In this document: piece after piece, positions 35,599 through 45,450 of the stretch
Layout of the letters: every line of letters starts with the position of its first letter
Position numbering within the stretch: the first letter of the stretch is position 1
Assembly: GCA_903832325.1 (NCBI GenBank)
Contig: CAILBC010000003.1
Location: 57,320-121,319 of the forward strand
DNA length: 64,000 nt
Source: an uncultured Sphingomonadales bacterium
Lineage (GTDB): Bacteria > Pseudomonadota > Alphaproteobacteria > Sphingomonadales > Sphingomonadaceae
Reading direction: 5' to 3'
Position numbers and translations under genes: made by a program
The notes under the pieces: generated by a model
Seen by the model: the letters and a program-made list of their open reading frames with translations, nothing else
Told to the model about the DNA's origin: nothing
Databases searched by the model: none

Positions 35599-35895
35599 GC
35601 GGGTCTGGTACGGCCAAGTTTCGGAACCTTCGGGTTCCAAAGTTCCTTTCGGTTCGCCGGGTTCGCCCGGCACCGGTTAAGCGGCGAAAGACCGCTCTGA
35701 CCTAGGGATACCTCCGGCATTCGCCGTTTCTGCCTTGCAGGAATGGCACCTGGCCGGGAAAGCGTCCCCCGTTGGTCCTTCGCGCTTTGCGGCGCGCAAG
35801 GGCATTCAGCCCGGACGGGGGCACGTTTCACATGACGGGCTGAACACGCCTGTAGGGGATGGGCCCCTGCAGGCCTCTGTTTTAGGAGTCAGGTC
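35599..35895 (+). promoter_or_regulatory. Highly structured rpsJ-rplC spacer, candidate RNA leader
   Basis: A series of stems is visible: GGAACC-TTCG-GGTTCC (35623-35638), GCCGGG-TTCG-CCCGGC (35656-35671), AGCGG/CCGCT (35680-35696), CCCCCGT/ACGGGGG (35766-35772 with 35815-35821), TTCAGCCCG/CGGGCTGAA (35805-35813 with 35836-35844; mutually exclusive with the previous one) and GCCTGTAGGGG/CCCCTGCAGGC (35848-35858 with 35864-35874) just before the AGGAG ribosome-binding site. This looks like a cis-regulatory leader for rplC and the genes after it. Confidence 0.6.
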
Positions 35896-36636
35896 ATGCG
35901 CACCGGCGTGATCGCGAAGAAAGTCGGGATGACCCGTCTTTTCCAGGAAGATGGTCGGCACGTGCCGGTTACCGTCCTGTCGCTTGAAAATTGCCAGGTG
36001 GTTTCGGTTCGCACCGAGGAACGCGACGGATACGTTGCGGTCCAGCTGGGTGCGGGCGTTGCCAAACAGAAAAACGTTGCCAAGCCGCAGCGTGAACATT
36101 TCGCCAAGGCCGAAGTGCCGTTGAAGGCGCAAGTTGCCGAATTCCGCGTGGCTGACGATGCCACGCTGGATGTCGGGGCAACCATTGCCGCGTCGCACTT
36201 CGCCATCGGTCAGATGGTCGACATTACCGGCCAGACTCAGGGCAAGGGCTTTGCCGGCGCCATGAAGCGCTGGGGCTTCGGAGGCATGCGCGCCACGCAC
36301 GGCGTGTCGATCTCGCACCGTGCCCACGGTTCGACCGGCAACCGCCAGGACCCGGGTCGCGTCTTCAAGAACAAGAAGATGGCCGGCCACATGGGCGACC
36401 GCCAGCGCACCCAGCAGAACCTCGAAGTCGTTCGCATCGATGACGAGCGCGGGCTGATCTTCGTGAAGGGCTCGGTGCCCGGTTCGAAGAACGCCTGGCT
36501 GCTCGTGCGCGACGCCGTCAAGGTCAACCGCCATGCTGAAGCGCCCTATCCGGCCGGCATCAAGCAGGCTTCGAACAACAATGACATTGGTAACAATGAC
36601 GGCGCTGACACAGCGACCGATGGCCAGGAGGGCTAA
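35896..36636 (+). CDS. rplC: 50S ribosomal protein L3
   Basis: Early-assembly 23S binder near the peptidyl-transferase centre. 246 residues starting [28 protein letters not shown]; the conserved loop [43 protein letters not shown] is present. The C-terminus carries a ~20-residue Asn/Asp-rich tail ([20 protein letters not shown]) beyond the core. AGGAG upstream gives a good ribosome-binding site; the 297-bp leader precedes it. rplD follows 3 bp later. Confidence 0.99.
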   Translation: MRTGVIAKKVGMTRLFQEDGRHVPVTVLSLENCQVVSVRTEERDGYVAVQLGAGVAKQKNVAKPQREHFAKAEVPLKAQVAEFRVADDATLDVGATIAASHFAIGQMVDITGQTQGKGFAGAMKRWGFGGMRATHGVSISHRAHGSTGNRQDPGRVFKNKKMAGHMGDRQRTQQNLEVVRIDDERGLIFVKGSVPGSKNAWLLVRDAVKVNRHAEAPYPAGIKQASNNNDIGNNDGADTATDGQEG

Positions 36637-36639
36637 GTC

Positions 36640-37263
36640 GTGAAGGTTCAGGTCCTCAATTTGGACGGAACGGCCGCCGGCGACGTCGAACTGTCGGATG
36701 ACGTGTTCGGCCTCGAGCCGCGTGCCGACATCCTGCATCGCGTCGTCACCTGGCAGCTGGAAAACCGTCGTGGCACCGCCCGCAAGGCGCGTGAACGCAG
36801 CGACGTTGCCCGCACCGGCAAGAAGTTCGGCCGCCAGAAGGGTGGTGGTACCGCCCGTCACGGCGACCGTCGCGCTCCGGTGTTCATCGGCGGCGGCAAG
36901 GCCCACGGTCCGCGGGTTCGCGAATTCGACATTTCGCTGAACAAGAAGGTCCGCGCGCTCGGTCTGAAGATGGCGCTCTCGGCCAAGGCCAAGCAGGGTC
37001 TGGTGGTTGTCGACAGCCTTGAGCTGGCCGATGCCAAGACCAAGGCGCTGGTCGGTACGCTGGCCAAGGCGAACTTCGGCAAAAAGGTGCTGGTGGTCGA
37101 TGGCGACGCGGTGAACCAGGGTTTTGCCCTGGCCGCGCGTAACATCGTCGGCATCAACGTGCTGCCGGCGATCGGTGCCAATGTCTATGACATCCTGAAG
37201 CATGACACGCTGGTGCTGACGCGCGCTGCGGTCGAAAAGCTGGAGGCGCGTTTTCATGGCTAA
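36640..37263 (+). CDS. rplD: 50S ribosomal protein L4
   Basis: Lines the exit tunnel; 207 residues. Tunnel-loop sequence [39 protein letters not shown] is conserved. In E. coli L4 autoregulates the S10 operon through a leader upstream of rpsJ; here the notable structured leader sits upstream of rplC instead. Overlaps rplW by 8 nt. Confidence 0.99.
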   Translation: MKVQVLNLDGTAAGDVELSDDVFGLEPRADILHRVVTWQLENRRGTARKARERSDVARTGKKFGRQKGGGTARHGDRRAPVFIGGGKAHGPRVREFDISLNKKVRALGLKMALSAKAKQGLVVVDSLELADAKTKALVGTLAKANFGKKVLVVDGDAVNQGFALAARNIVGINVLPAIGANVYDILKHDTLVLTRAAVEKLEARFHG

Positions 37264-37561
37264 GGTAGCAATCGACACGCGCCACTATGACGTGATTGTG
37301 GCTCCCCACATCACCGAAAAGGCGACGCTGCTGTCTGAACACAACGCGGTTGTGTTCAAGGTGGCGCAGGGCGCGAGCAAGCCCCAGATCAAGGCGGCCA
37401 TCGAAGCGATCTACAATGTGAAGGTCGCTGCGGTGAACACCCTGACGCAAAAGGGCAAGACCAAGCGGTGGAAGGGCAAGCCCTACCGTCGTTCCGACTT
37501 CAAAAAGGCCGTTGTGACGCTGGCTGCCGGCCAGACGATCGACGTCACCAGCGGTATCTGA
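37256..37561 (+). CDS. rplW: 50S ribosomal protein L23
   Basis: Exit-port protein that docks SRP and trigger factor; 101 residues. Begins [26 protein letters not shown] and includes the typical [30 protein letters not shown]. Its start lies inside the rplD 3' end (8-nt overlap), implying translational coupling. rplB follows after 13 bp. Confidence 0.99.
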   Translation: MAKVAIDTRHYDVIVAPHITEKATLLSEHNAVVFKVAQGASKPQIKAAIEAIYNVKVAAVNTLTQKGKTKRWKGKPYRRSDFKKAVVTLAAGQTIDVTSGI

Positions 37562-37574
37562 GGGTCTCAGGAAC

Positions 37575-38411
37575 ATGGCACTCAAAAGTTACAACCCGAC
37601 CAGCCCCGCGCGCCGCGGCCTGGTCCTCGTCGACAAGGCGTCGCTGTGGAAGGGCAAGCCGGTCAAGGCTTTGACCGAAGGCAAGTCCAAGACCGGCGGC
37701 CGCAACAACAAGGGCCACGTTACCAGCCGCGGGATCGCGGGTGGTCACAAGCAGAAGTACCGCTTCATCGACTTCAAACGTCGCAAGTGGGACATGCCGG
37801 CCACGGTCGAGCGCCTGGAATACGATCCCAACCGGACCGCATTCATCGCTCTGGTCACCTACACCGATGGCGAACAGACTTATATCCTGGCGCCGCAGCG
37901 GCTTTCGCCCGGTGACGTGATTGTCGCCGGTGAAAAGACCGACGTGAAGCCGGGCAATGCGATGCTGCTGTCGCAGATGCCGGTCGGCACGATCGTTCAC
38001 AACGTGGAAATGAAGCCGGGCAAGGGTGGGCAGATCGCCCGTTCCGCCGGGACTTATGTCCAGGTTGTCGGCCGTGACCGCGGGCTGGTGATCGTTCGTC
38101 TGAACTCGGGCGAACAGCGCTATCTGCGTGGCGATTGCATGGGCACCGTCGGTGCCGTGTCGAACCCCGACAACGGCAACCAGAACCTGGCGAAGGCCGG
38201 TCGCAACCGCTGGCTGGGCAAGCGTCCGCTGACCCGCGGCGTTGCCAAGAACCCGGTCGACCACCCGCATGGTGGTGGTGAAGGCCGCACCTCGGGCGGG
38301 CGTCACCCGGTTACCCCGTGGGGCAAGCCGACCAAGGGCGCCCGGACCCGTCACAACAAGAGCACGGACAAGATGATTATCCGTTCGCGCCACGCGAAGA
38401 AGAAGAGGTAA
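37575..38411 (+). CDS. rplB: 50S ribosomal protein L2
   Basis: Core peptidyl-transferase-proximal protein; 278 residues. [21 protein letters not shown] start, and the highly conserved C-terminal loop [34 protein letters not shown] with the essential His is intact. Part of the S10 operon; 6 bp before rpsS. Confidence 0.99.
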   Translation: MALKSYNPTSPARRGLVLVDKASLWKGKPVKALTEGKSKTGGRNNKGHVTSRGIAGGHKQKYRFIDFKRRKWDMPATVERLEYDPNRTAFIALVTYTDGEQTYILAPQRLSPGDVIVAGEKTDVKPGNAMLLSQMPVGTIVHNVEMKPGKGGQIARSAGTYVQVVGRDRGLVIVRLNSGEQRYLRGDCMGTVGAVSNPDNGNQNLAKAGRNRWLGKRPLTRGVAKNPVDHPHGGGEGRTSGGRHPVTPWGKPTKGARTRHNKSTDKMIIRSRHAKKKR

Positions 38412-38417
38412 CACCTT

Positions 38418-38696
38418 ATGGCACGTTCCGTCTGGAAGGGCCCCTTCGTCGAGCTCCACCTCCTGAAAAAGGCCGAAGTGGCCCAGGATGCGGGTTCGCG
38501 CGCTGGCCCGATCAAAACCTGGTCGCGGCGTTCGACCATCTTGCCGCAGTTCGTTGGCCTGACGTTCAGCGTCTACAACGGGCACAAGTTCATTCCTGTC
38601 TCGGTCAACGAAGACATGGTCGGCCACAAGCTTGGTGAATTCGCGCCCACGCGCACGTTCCCCGGCCACGCCGCAGACAAGAAGGGCAAGCGCTGA
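38418..38696 (+). CDS. rpsS: 30S ribosomal protein S19
   Basis: Small-subunit head protein contacting S13 and the A-site finger; 92 residues. [20 protein letters not shown] and [29 protein letters not shown] are conserved. Its TGA shares a base with the rplV ATG. Confidence 0.99.
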   Translation: MARSVWKGPFVELHLLKKAEVAQDAGSRAGPIKTWSRRSTILPQFVGLTFSVYNGHKFIPVSVNEDMVGHKLGEFAPTRTFPGHAADKKGKR

Positions 38697-39073
38697 TGAG
38701 CAAGCCTGCATCCCCTCGCCGCGTTGCGGCCAATGAGGCGCTGGCTGTCGGCACCACGATCCGTGGTTCTGCGCAGAAGCTCAACCTCGTTGCGGCGTTG
38801 ATCCGCGGCCGCAAGGCCGGTGACGCGCTCAATATCCTGAGCTTTTCCAAGAAGGGCATGGCCGTCGATGCGCGCAAAGTGCTCGCTTCGGCCATCGCCA
38901 ATGCGGAAAACAACCACAACCTCGACGTTGACGCGTTGATTGTGGCCGAAGCCAGCGTTGGCAAGTCGATCACGATGAAGCGCTTCCACACCCGTGGTCG
39001 CGGCAAGTCGACCCGGATCCTGAAGCCGATTTCGCGGCTGCGGATCGTCGTTCGCGAAGTCGAGGAGGCCTGA
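38696..39073 (+). CDS. rplV: 50S ribosomal protein L22
   Basis: Exit-tunnel constriction protein with the beta-hairpin reaching the tunnel ([27 protein letters not shown]); 125 residues. The slightly extended N-terminus ([25 protein letters not shown]) is normal for sphingomonads as far as I recall. Overlaps rpsS by one base; rpsC starts 3 bp later. Confidence 0.99.
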   Translation: MSKPASPRRVAANEALAVGTTIRGSAQKLNLVAALIRGRKAGDALNILSFSKKGMAVDARKVLASAIANAENNHNLDVDALIVAEASVGKSITMKRFHTRGRGKSTRILKPISRLRIVVREVEEA

Positions 39074-39076
39074 TCC

Positions 39077-39772
39077 ATGGGTCACAAGACCAACCCCATC
39101 GGTCTGCGTCTGCAGATCAACCGCACCTGGGACAGCCGCTGGTTCGCCGAAGGGCGCAGCTATGAACGCCTGCTCAAGGAAGACCTGAAGATCCGCAAGT
39201 TCATCGTCGAAAGCCTGCCCCAGGCAGCGATTTCGAAGGTGGTGATCGAACGCCCCGCGAAAGTGTGCCGCGTATCGATCTATGCGGCGCGTCCCGGCGT
39301 GATCATCGGCAAGAAGGGCGCAGACATTGAAAAGCTGCGCGCCAAGCTGTCGAAGCTGACCGCGAGCGACGTCAAGCTGAACATCGTCGAAATCCGCAAG
39401 CCGGAAATCGATTCGAAGCTTGTGGCGCAGGGCATTGCCGATCAGCTGGTCCGCCGCGTGGCGTTCCGCCGCGCGATGAAGCGGGCGGTGCAATCGGCGC
39501 TGAGGCTTGGTGCCGAAGGCATCAAGATCACCTGTGGCGGCCGTCTTGGCGGCGCGGAAATCGCGCGCGTTGAATGGTACCGCGAAGGCCGGGTGCCGCT
39601 GCACACGCTGCGCGCCAACATCGACTACGCCGAAGCCGAAGCGCACACCGCCTATGGTGTGATCGGCATCAAGACGTGGATTTTCAAGGGCGAGATCCTG
39701 GGCCATGATCCCATGGCGCAGGATCGCCTGATGCTCGAGGCACAGACCTCGGGCGTGCGTCCGTCGCGCTAA
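39077..39772 (+). CDS. rpsC: 30S ribosomal protein S3
   Basis: mRNA-entry protein; 231 residues. [27 protein letters not shown], the KH-domain GXXG loop in [18 protein letters not shown], and [37 protein letters not shown] are all conserved. It sits within the S10 operon with 3- and 11-bp spacers. Confidence 0.99.
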   Translation: MGHKTNPIGLRLQINRTWDSRWFAEGRSYERLLKEDLKIRKFIVESLPQAAISKVVIERPAKVCRVSIYAARPGVIIGKKGADIEKLRAKLSKLTASDVKLNIVEIRKPEIDSKLVAQGIADQLVRRVAFRRAMKRAVQSALRLGAEGIKITCGGRLGGAEIARVEWYREGRVPLHTLRANIDYAEAEAHTAYGVIGIKTWIFKGEILGHDPMAQDRLMLEAQTSGVRPSR

Positions 39773-39783
39773 GGTAGATTGCC

Positions 39784-40218
39784 ATGCTGCAACCCAAAAA
39801 GACCAAGTTCCGCAAGGCGTTCAAGGGCCGTTTGCACGGCAACGCCAAGGGCGGCACCGACCTCAATTTCGGCTCCTACGGGCTGAAGGCGATGGAACCG
39901 GAACGCGTTACCGCGCGTCAGATCGAAGCGGCCCGCCGCGCGATCACGCGCCACATCCGCCGTCAGGGCCGGCTGTGGATTCGCGTGTTCCCCGACCTGC
40001 CGGTTTCGAAGAAGCCTGCCGAAGTCCGTCAGGGCAAGGGCAAGGGTTCGGTGGAATACTGGGCCGCCCGTGTGAAGCCCGGAAAGATCCTGTTCGAACT
40101 CGACGGGGTTCCCGGTCCGCTGGCAGCTGAAGCGTTCAGCCGTGCGGCGATGAAGCTGCCGATCAAGACCAAGGTTGTGGCTCGCCTCGGCGATACGTCG
40201 CACCTTGGCGGCGAATAA
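39784..40218 (+). CDS. rplP: 50S ribosomal protein L16
   Basis: Large-subunit protein at the tRNA A-site corridor; 144 residues. [57 protein letters not shown] matches the family, as does [23 protein letters not shown]. Followed by rpmC after 12 bp with a strong AAGGAGGAAAG ribosome-binding site. Confidence 0.99.
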   Translation: MLQPKKTKFRKAFKGRLHGNAKGGTDLNFGSYGLKAMEPERVTARQIEAARRAITRHIRRQGRLWIRVFPDLPVSKKPAEVRQGKGKGSVEYWAARVKPGKILFELDGVPGPLAAEAFSRAAMKLPIKTKVVARLGDTSHLGGE

Positions 40219-40230
40219 GGAGGAAAGACC

Positions 40231-40440
40231 ATGGCGAAGTTCGAGGACCTGCGCCTCAGGAGCGACGACCAGCTTTCCGCTGACCTCGTCGAACTGAAGC
40301 GTGAACAGTTCAACCTGCGGTTCCAGGCGGCGACCAGCCAGCTGGAACGTCCGGCCCGCATCCAGGAAGTGCGCCGCCAGATCGCTCGCATCAAGACGCT
40401 GCAGACCGAGCGGTCGAGCGCCGCGCGTTCCAAGGCCTGA
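40231..40440 (+). CDS. rpmC: 50S ribosomal protein L29
   Basis: Small helical protein at the tunnel exit, 69 residues. [39 protein letters not shown] and [14 protein letters not shown] are typical. Near-perfect Shine-Dalgarno AAGGAGG precedes it. Confidence 0.99.
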   Translation: MAKFEDLRLRSDDQLSADLVELKREQFNLRFQAATSQLERPARIQEVRRQIARIKTLQTERSSAARSKA

Positions 40441-40451
40441 GGAGAACCAAC

Positions 40452-40721
40452 GTGCCCAAGCGTATCCTGATCGGGACGGTGGTTTCCGACAAAAGTGACA
40501 AGACCGTGGTGGTCAAGGTCGAGCGCAAAGTGAAGCACCCGCTTTACAGCAAGATCATCCGCCGCTCGAAGAAGTACCACGCCCATGACGAGGACAACGC
40601 GTTCCGCCTGGGTGAAACGGTGCGCATCGAGGAAACCGCGCCCTATTCCAAGCAGAAAACCTGGAAAGTGGTAGACCGCGTGCTGGCCGGCAAGGTCGCA
40701 GCGATCGAGGCGGACGTTTGA
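40452..40721 (+). CDS. rpsQ: 30S ribosomal protein S17
   Basis: 16S 5'-domain binder; 89 residues with a GTG start ([25 protein letters not shown]). The OB fold continues through [20 protein letters not shown] and [25 protein letters not shown] precedes the start. A 101-bp spacer to rplN contains no gene. Confidence 0.98.
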   Translation: MPKRILIGTVVSDKSDKTVVVKVERKVKHPLYSKIIRRSKKYHAHDEDNAFRLGETVRIEETAPYSKQKTWKVVDRVLAGKVAAIEADV

Positions 40722-40822
40722 TTGGATGGCAGGGCCCGGCAACGGGCGCTGCAGTCCTCGCAAAGAACCGATTTGGAACTGCCGGACTGGTTCCGGCAAG
40801 CCAGTGAGAAGGAACCGGATCA

Positions 40823-41191
40823 ATGATCCAGATGCAATCCAATCTCGAAGTCGCTGACAACAGCGGCGCCAAGCGCGTCCAGTGCATCAAGGTGCTGGGC
40901 GGGTCGAAGCGTCGTTTTGCCGGCGTCGGCGATGTTATCGTGGTGTCGATCAAGGAAGCGCAGCCGCGCGCCCGCGTGAAAAAGGGCGACGTGCACCGCG
41001 CCGTGATCGTGCGTACCCGCAAGGACGTGCGTCGCGCCGATGGCAGCGTGATCCGCTTTGACACCAATGCGGCCGTGCTCGTCGGCAAGAACGAAGAGCC
41101 GATCGGCACGCGTATCTTTGGCCCGGTGGTTCGTGAACTGCGCGCGCGCGGTTTCATGAAGATCATCAGCCTTGCGCCGGAGGTGCTGTGA
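40823..41191 (+). CDS. rplN: 50S ribosomal protein L14
   Basis: Intersubunit-bridge protein; 122 residues. [46 protein letters not shown] is the family signature. First gene of the spc part. Stop overlaps the rplX ATG by one base. Confidence 0.99.
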   Translation: MIQMQSNLEVADNSGAKRVQCIKVLGGSKRRFAGVGDVIVVSIKEAQPRARVKKGDVHRAVIVRTRKDVRRADGSVIRFDTNAAVLVGKNEEPIGTRIFGPVVRELRARGFMKIISLAPEVL

Positions 41192-41508
41192 TGTCGGCTG
41201 CGAAGATCAAGAAGGGCGATACTGTCGTCGTTCGTTCGGGCAAGGACAAGGGCCGCACCGGCACCGTTGTCCAGGTCCTGCCGAAGGAAGACAAAGTGGT
41301 TGTGGGCGGCGTGAACATCGCCACCCGTCACCGCAAGCCCAGCCAGGCAAACCCGCAGGGCGGCCTCGACCGGTTCGAAGCGCCCATGCACATTTCCAAG
41401 GTTTCCGTTGCCGACAAGGATGGCAAGCCGACCCGCGTCCGTTTTGAGGACCGCGATGGCAAGAAAATCCGCGTGGCCGTGAAGTCCGGGGAGGCGATCG
41501 ATGTCTGA
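41191..41508 (+). CDS. rplX: 50S ribosomal protein L24
   Basis: Assembly-initiator protein with a KOW motif ([27 protein letters not shown]); 105 residues from ATG 41191. The GTG three bases earlier is unlikely to be the start. Conserved [21 protein letters not shown]. Overlaps rplE by 8 nt. Confidence 0.98.
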   Translation: MSAAKIKKGDTVVVRSGKDKGRTGTVVQVLPKEDKVVVGGVNIATRHRKPSQANPQGGLDRFEAPMHISKVSVADKDGKPTRVRFEDRDGKKIRVAVKSGEAIDV

Positions 41509-42082
41509 GAAGTACATTCCGCGTCTGAAGACGAAATACGACGCCGAAATCGCTGCCGCGATGACGGAAAAGTTCGGCTACAAGAACGCGATGGAAGTTC
41601 CCAAGATCGAAAAGATCACGCTCAACATGGGCGTTGGCGAAGCCAGCCAGGACAAGAAGAAGGTCCAGACTGCGGCTTCCGAAATGGAACTGATTGCCGG
41701 GCAGAAGCCGGTGATCACCAAGGCGAAGAAGTCGATCGCGCAGTTCAAGCTGCGTGAAGGCATGCCGATCGGTTGCAAGGTCACCCTGCGCCGCGAACGC
41801 ATGTACGAATTTCTTGACCGCCTGGTCACGATCGCGATGCCCCGCATCCGCGACTTCCGGGGCCTGAACCCGAAGTCGTTCGATGGCCGTGGCAATTATG
41901 CGATGGGTCTCAAGGAACAGATCATCTTTCCTGAAATCAGCTATGACCAGATCGACAAGGTGCGTGGGCTCGACATCATCGTGACCACCACTGCACGCAC
42001 CGACGATGAAGCGCGCGAATTGCTGCGCCTGTTCGGTTTTCCCTTCCCGCAGGATGCTGCCGCGCAAGCGCAAGCCGCCTGA
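41501..42082 (+). CDS. rplE: 50S ribosomal protein L5
   Basis: 5S rRNA-binding protein of the central protuberance; 193 residues. [23 protein letters not shown] and [32 protein letters not shown] blocks are present. The C-terminus has a short Ala/Gln-rich tail ([10 protein letters not shown]). rpsN follows after 31 bp. Confidence 0.99.
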   Translation: MSEKYIPRLKTKYDAEIAAAMTEKFGYKNAMEVPKIEKITLNMGVGEASQDKKKVQTAASEMELIAGQKPVITKAKKSIAQFKLREGMPIGCKVTLRRERMYEFLDRLVTIAMPRIRDFRGLNPKSFDGRGNYAMGLKEQIIFPEISYDQIDKVRGLDIIVTTTARTDDEARELLRLFGFPFPQDAAAQAQAA

Positions 42083-42113
42083 CCCGCCCATTTGGCAGAA
42101 AGAGCTTAAGTCC

Positions 42114-42419
42114 ATGGCGAAACTGAGTTCGATCAACAAGAACGAGCGGCGCAAGAAGCTCGTTGTTAAGTACGCGGCAAAGTACGCCGCGCTCAAGGCC
42201 CAGGCCAACGACAAGGCGCTCGACGATACCGAGCGGCTGATCGCGCGCCTGAAGCTGGCCGAAGTGCCGCGCAACGCAAACCCGACCCGGGTGCGCAACC
42301 GCTGCAACACCACCGGCCGTCCGCGCGGCTATTATCGCAAGTTCGGGCTGTGCCGCATCGAACTGCGCGATCTCGCCAACAAGGGGTTGATCCCCGGCGT
42401 GACCAAGTCGAGCTGGTAA
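42114..42419 (+). CDS. rpsN: 30S ribosomal protein S14 (zinc-independent form)
   Basis: 101 residues, the long C- form typical of proteobacteria, without CXXC zinc pairs. [29 protein letters not shown] starts it and [43 protein letters not shown] ends it. The frame is open upstream into rplE, but the start is fixed by homology. Confidence 0.99.
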   Translation: MAKLSSINKNERRKKLVVKYAAKYAALKAQANDKALDDTERLIARLKLAEVPRNANPTRVRNRCNTTGRPRGYYRKFGLCRIELRDLANKGLIPGVTKSSW

Positions 42420-42429
42420 GGATTTAGCG

Positions 42430-42825
42430 ATGGCATTGACCGACCCCCTGGGTGACATGCTCACCCGCATCCGCAACGGCCAGCGCGCGAAGAAGGATTC
42501 TGTCCTCAGCCCCGCGTCGAAGTTGCGTTCGCACGTGCTCGAAGTGCTTCAGCGCGAAGGCTATATCCGTGGCTTCACCGAAGACACCACGGGTGTGCAC
42601 CCGCAGCTGCGCATCGAGCTCAAGTATTTCGAAGGCCAGCCGGCAATCCGGCACGTTGCCCGCGTGTCAAAGCCGGGCCGCCGCGTCTATTCCGGTTCGA
42701 AGGAATTGCCGGTGATCCGCAACGGCCTGGGCATCACCATCGTCTCGACGCCGCGTGGCGTGCTTTCGGATGCCGAAGCGCGCGCTGCCAATGTCGGTGG
42801 CGAAGTGCTGGCGGAGGTGTTCTGA
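42430..42825 (+). CDS. rpsH: 30S ribosomal protein S8
   Basis: Central-domain 16S binder and, in E. coli, translational repressor of the spc operon; 131 residues. [48 protein letters not shown] and the C-terminal [33 protein letters not shown] are conserved. Stop shares a base with rplF. Confidence 0.99.
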   Translation: MALTDPLGDMLTRIRNGQRAKKDSVLSPASKLRSHVLEVLQREGYIRGFTEDTTGVHPQLRIELKYFEGQPAIRHVARVSKPGRRVYSGSKELPVIRNGLGITIVSTPRGVLSDAEARAANVGGEVLAEVF

Positions 42826-43358
42826 TGAGCCGCATCGGCAAAAAACCGGTTGCCATCCCGTCGGGGGTGTCTGCCAATATCGCCGACGGCGTGCTGACCG
42901 TGAAGGGCCCCAAGGGCACCCTGACGCTGCCGCTGGTCGATGACATCATGTATGCGGTCAACGATGGCGAGATCTCGGTCAAGCCGGCGAATGACACGCG
43001 GCGCGCCCGCGCGTTCTGGGGCATGCAGCGTACGCTGGTCTCCAATCTCGTGACCGGGGTGACCGAAGGGTACACCAAGACCCTGCTGATCACCGGTGTG
43101 GGCTATCGCGCAACGGCTCAGGGCACCAACCTGAAGCTGCAGCTCGGCTATAGCCACGACGTCGATTTCCCGGTGCCTGCGGGCATCGAGATCAAGACGC
43201 CGGACAACACCACGATCAACATCACCGGGATCGACAAGCAACAGGTCGGTCAGGTTGCGGCCGAGATCCGTCGCTGGCGCAAGCCCGAACCCTACAAGGG
43301 CAAGGGTATCAAGTACCGCGGCGAGTTCATCTTCCGCAAGGAAGGGAAGAAGAAGTAA
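42825..43358 (+). CDS. rplF: 50S ribosomal protein L6
   Basis: Factor-binding-site protein; 177 residues. [31 protein letters not shown] and the C-terminal [29 protein letters not shown] match the family. Overlaps both neighbours by one base. Confidence 0.99.
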   Translation: MSRIGKKPVAIPSGVSANIADGVLTVKGPKGTLTLPLVDDIMYAVNDGEISVKPANDTRRARAFWGMQRTLVSNLVTGVTEGYTKTLLITGVGYRATAQGTNLKLQLGYSHDVDFPVPAGIEIKTPDNTTINITGIDKQQVGQVAAEIRRWRKPEPYKGKGIKYRGEFIFRKEGKKK

Positions 43359-43708
43359 TGGCCAAGCTGTCTCTCTTCGCGCGCCGCCGTCGCCGCGTGC
43401 GCACCGCGCTCAAGGCGAATTCCGGCGGTCGTCCGCGTCTGTCGGTTCATCGTTCGGGGCGCCATATCTACGTCCAGATCATCGACGATGCGCAGGGCCG
43501 TACCCTGGCCGCCTCGTCGACCCTGGTGAAGGGCGAAAAGGCGATTGGCCCGAACGTCGATGCGGCGGCCAAAGTCGGCAAGGACATTGCTGAAAAGGCC
43601 AAGGCTGTCGGCATCACTGCCGTCGTGTTCGATCGCGGCGGTTTCCTGTTCCATGGCCGCGTCAAAGCGCTGGCCGACGCTGCCCGCGAAGGCGGGCTGG
43701 AGTTCTAA
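43358..43708 (+). CDS. rplR: 50S ribosomal protein L18
   Basis: 5S rRNA binder; 116 residues. [44 protein letters not shown] and the end [28 protein letters not shown] are standard. 3 bp before rpsE. Confidence 0.99.
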   Translation: MAKLSLFARRRRRVRTALKANSGGRPRLSVHRSGRHIYVQIIDDAQGRTLAASSTLVKGEKAIGPNVDAAAKVGKDIAEKAKAVGITAVVFDRGGFLFHGRVKALADAAREGGLEF

Positions 43709-43711
43709 GGC

Positions 43712-44440
43712 ATGGCTGACGAAACCATTGTGGAAGGCCCCGCCGCCGAGGCGGCAGCCCCCGAAGCCCGTGAGGGTCGTGGCCGTGGCCGTGGCCGTGG
43801 TAATGATCGTGGTGGCGGCGGTGGCGACCGTGGCGGTGACCGCGGCCGTGGGCGTGGCGGCGATCGCGACCGTCGCGGTCGTGGCAACAACGACGAGGAC
43901 GGCGGCGAAGAGCTGATCGAGAAGCTGGTCCACATCAACCGCGTGTCAAAGACGGTCAAGGGCGGCAAGCGCTTCGGCTTTGCGGCGTTGGTCGTTGTCG
44001 GTGACGGCAAGGGCCGGGTCGGATTTGGCCATGGCAAGGCGCGCGAAGTGCCTGAAGCGATCACCAAGGCGACCGCTTCGGCCAAAAAGAAGATGGTCCG
44101 CATTCCGCTCAAGGAAGGCCGCACCCTGCACCATGACGGCAAAGGCCGTTTCGGCGCCGGCAAGGTCAACCTGCGGTCGGCCCCGGCCGGGACCGGGATC
44201 ATCGCCGGTGGTCCGATGCGCGCCGTGTTCGAAAGCCTGGGTGTTCATGACGTGGTGACCAAGTCGGTCGGCACTTCGAACCCCTACAACATGATCCGCG
44301 CCACGTTCGACGCGCTGACCGACCAGACTTCGCCGAAGTCGGTTGCCCAGCGTCGCGGCAAGAAGGTCGCTGACCTTTTGGGCCGTGGTGGCGCAGCGCC
44401 GGTGGAGGCAGAAGCCGCCGCCGAAGCCATCGTGGAGTAA
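43712..44440 (+). CDS. rpsE: 30S ribosomal protein S5 with Arg/Gly-rich N-terminal extension
   Basis: mRNA-helicase/fidelity protein of the small subunit. The conserved part starts at [33 protein letters not shown] and runs normally to the end. Ahead of it lie about 68 extra residues rich in Arg, Gly and Asp ([35 protein letters not shown]), an RGG-box-like unstructured RNA-binding tail; total 242 residues against about 167 in E. coli. Such extensions occur in sphingomonads to my recollection. rpmD follows at once. Confidence 0.98.
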   Translation: MADETIVEGPAAEAAAPEAREGRGRGRGRGNDRGGGGGDRGGDRGRGRGGDRDRRGRGNNDEDGGEELIEKLVHINRVSKTVKGGKRFGFAALVVVGDGKGRVGFGHGKAREVPEAITKATASAKKKMVRIPLKEGRTLHHDGKGRFGAGKVNLRSAPAGTGIIAGGPMRAVFESLGVHDVVTKSVGTSNPYNMIRATFDALTDQTSPKSVAQRRGKKVADLLGRGGAAPVEAEAAAEAIVE

Positions 44441-44446
44441 GAGACC

Positions 44447-44623
44447 ATGGCAACCATCAAGATCAAGCAGATCGGTTCGCCGATCCGCCGCCCCGAAGCC
44501 CAGCGCAAGATGCTGATTGGCCTGGGGCTCAACAAGATGAATCGCGTCGTTGAACTGAAGGATACCCCTGAAGTGCGCGGCACGATCGCCCGGCTGCCGC
44601 ATCTGGTGGCCGTGATCGACTGA
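44447..44623 (+). CDS. rpmD: 50S ribosomal protein L30
   Basis: 58 residues translated directly from the sequence: [19 protein letters not shown] at the start, then [22 protein letters not shown], and ending [11 protein letters not shown]. This is the short L30 of bacteria. It lies 6 bp after rpsE. An intrinsic terminator follows 32 bases after its stop, so some spc transcripts probably end here. Confidence 0.97.
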   Translation: MATIKIKQIGSPIRRPEAQRKMLIGLGLNKMNRVVELKDTPEVRGTIARLPHLVAVID

Positions 44624-44655
44624 TTTTCACTGATCAGCCGGACGCAAAACGAAGA

Positions 44656-44680
44656 CCCCGGCGGAAACGCCGGGGTTTTT
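44656..44680 (+). terminator. Intrinsic terminator between rpmD and rplO
   Basis: CCCCGGCG-GAAA-CGCCGGGG followed immediately by TTTTT: an 8-bp GC stem with a GNRA tetraloop and a T-run, a textbook rho-independent terminator lying inside the spc cluster. Confidence 0.9.
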
Positions 44681-44786
44681 CGTGACCCAAGGCGGGTTGC
44701 GGACGGAAATGGGTGACAAATCGGCGGGGCGCCGCTAAGGGCGCCACTCCCAACAGCGCGACTCAAAGCGAAAGCGAGTGCTCGAT

Positions 44787-45287
44787 ATGACCAAGCTTAA
44801 CGAACTCCGTGACAATGATGGCGCCCGCAAGGGCCGGATGCGCGTCGGACGCGGCATCGGGTCGGGCAAGGGCAAGACTGCCGGCCGTGGCCAGAAGGGT
44901 GCCAAAGCGCGCTCGGGCGTGTCGATCAACGGTTTCGAAGGCGGCCAGATGCCGCTGCACATGCGCCTGCCAAAGCGCGGCTTCAACAATATCTTTGCCA
45001 AGGATCACGCCGAAGTGAATCTGGGTATGGTGCAAAAGGCGATCGACGCGGGCAAGCTCGATGCTGCGGCGCTGATCGATCATGACGCGCTGAAGGCGGC
45101 CGGCCTGGCCCGTGGCGGCAAAGACGGCGTGCGTCTGCTGGCCAAGGGTGAACTGACCACCAAAGCCAGCTTCAAGGTTGCCGGCGTGTCGAAGGGTGCG
45201 CTCAGCGCCATCGAAGCGCTGGGCGGCAGCGTCGACGTGATTCCCAAGGTTGTGCATGAAAAGGTCGTGTACAAGGCCGGTGCCTGA
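44787..45287 (+). CDS. rplO: 50S ribosomal protein L15
   Basis: Late-assembly protein; 166 residues from ATG 44787 ([38 protein letters not shown]); GTG 44778 is less likely. C-terminal [23 protein letters not shown] is typical. It follows an intrinsic terminator and a 106-bp gap, so it may have its own promoter. A GC-rich hairpin near 45315-45345 separates it from secY. Confidence 0.97.
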   Translation: MTKLNELRDNDGARKGRMRVGRGIGSGKGKTAGRGQKGAKARSGVSINGFEGGQMPLHMRLPKRGFNNIFAKDHAEVNLGMVQKAIDAGKLDAAALIDHDALKAAGLARGGKDGVRLLAKGELTTKASFKVAGVSKGALSAIEALGGSVDVIPKVVHEKVVYKAGA

Positions 45288-45450
45288 CATTTTCGATTTT
45301 TTGCAACTCTGATGCGGGCGCGGGGGTGTTGCATCCCGGCGCCCGTACTATATGGGCTGCACACATAAACGGGATTACCCGGTGGCTGTAAACCGTGGCT
45401 GCCAGGACATCCTGCCCGGTTAGATAAGTCCGAAAGGCTTGTGCCCGATC

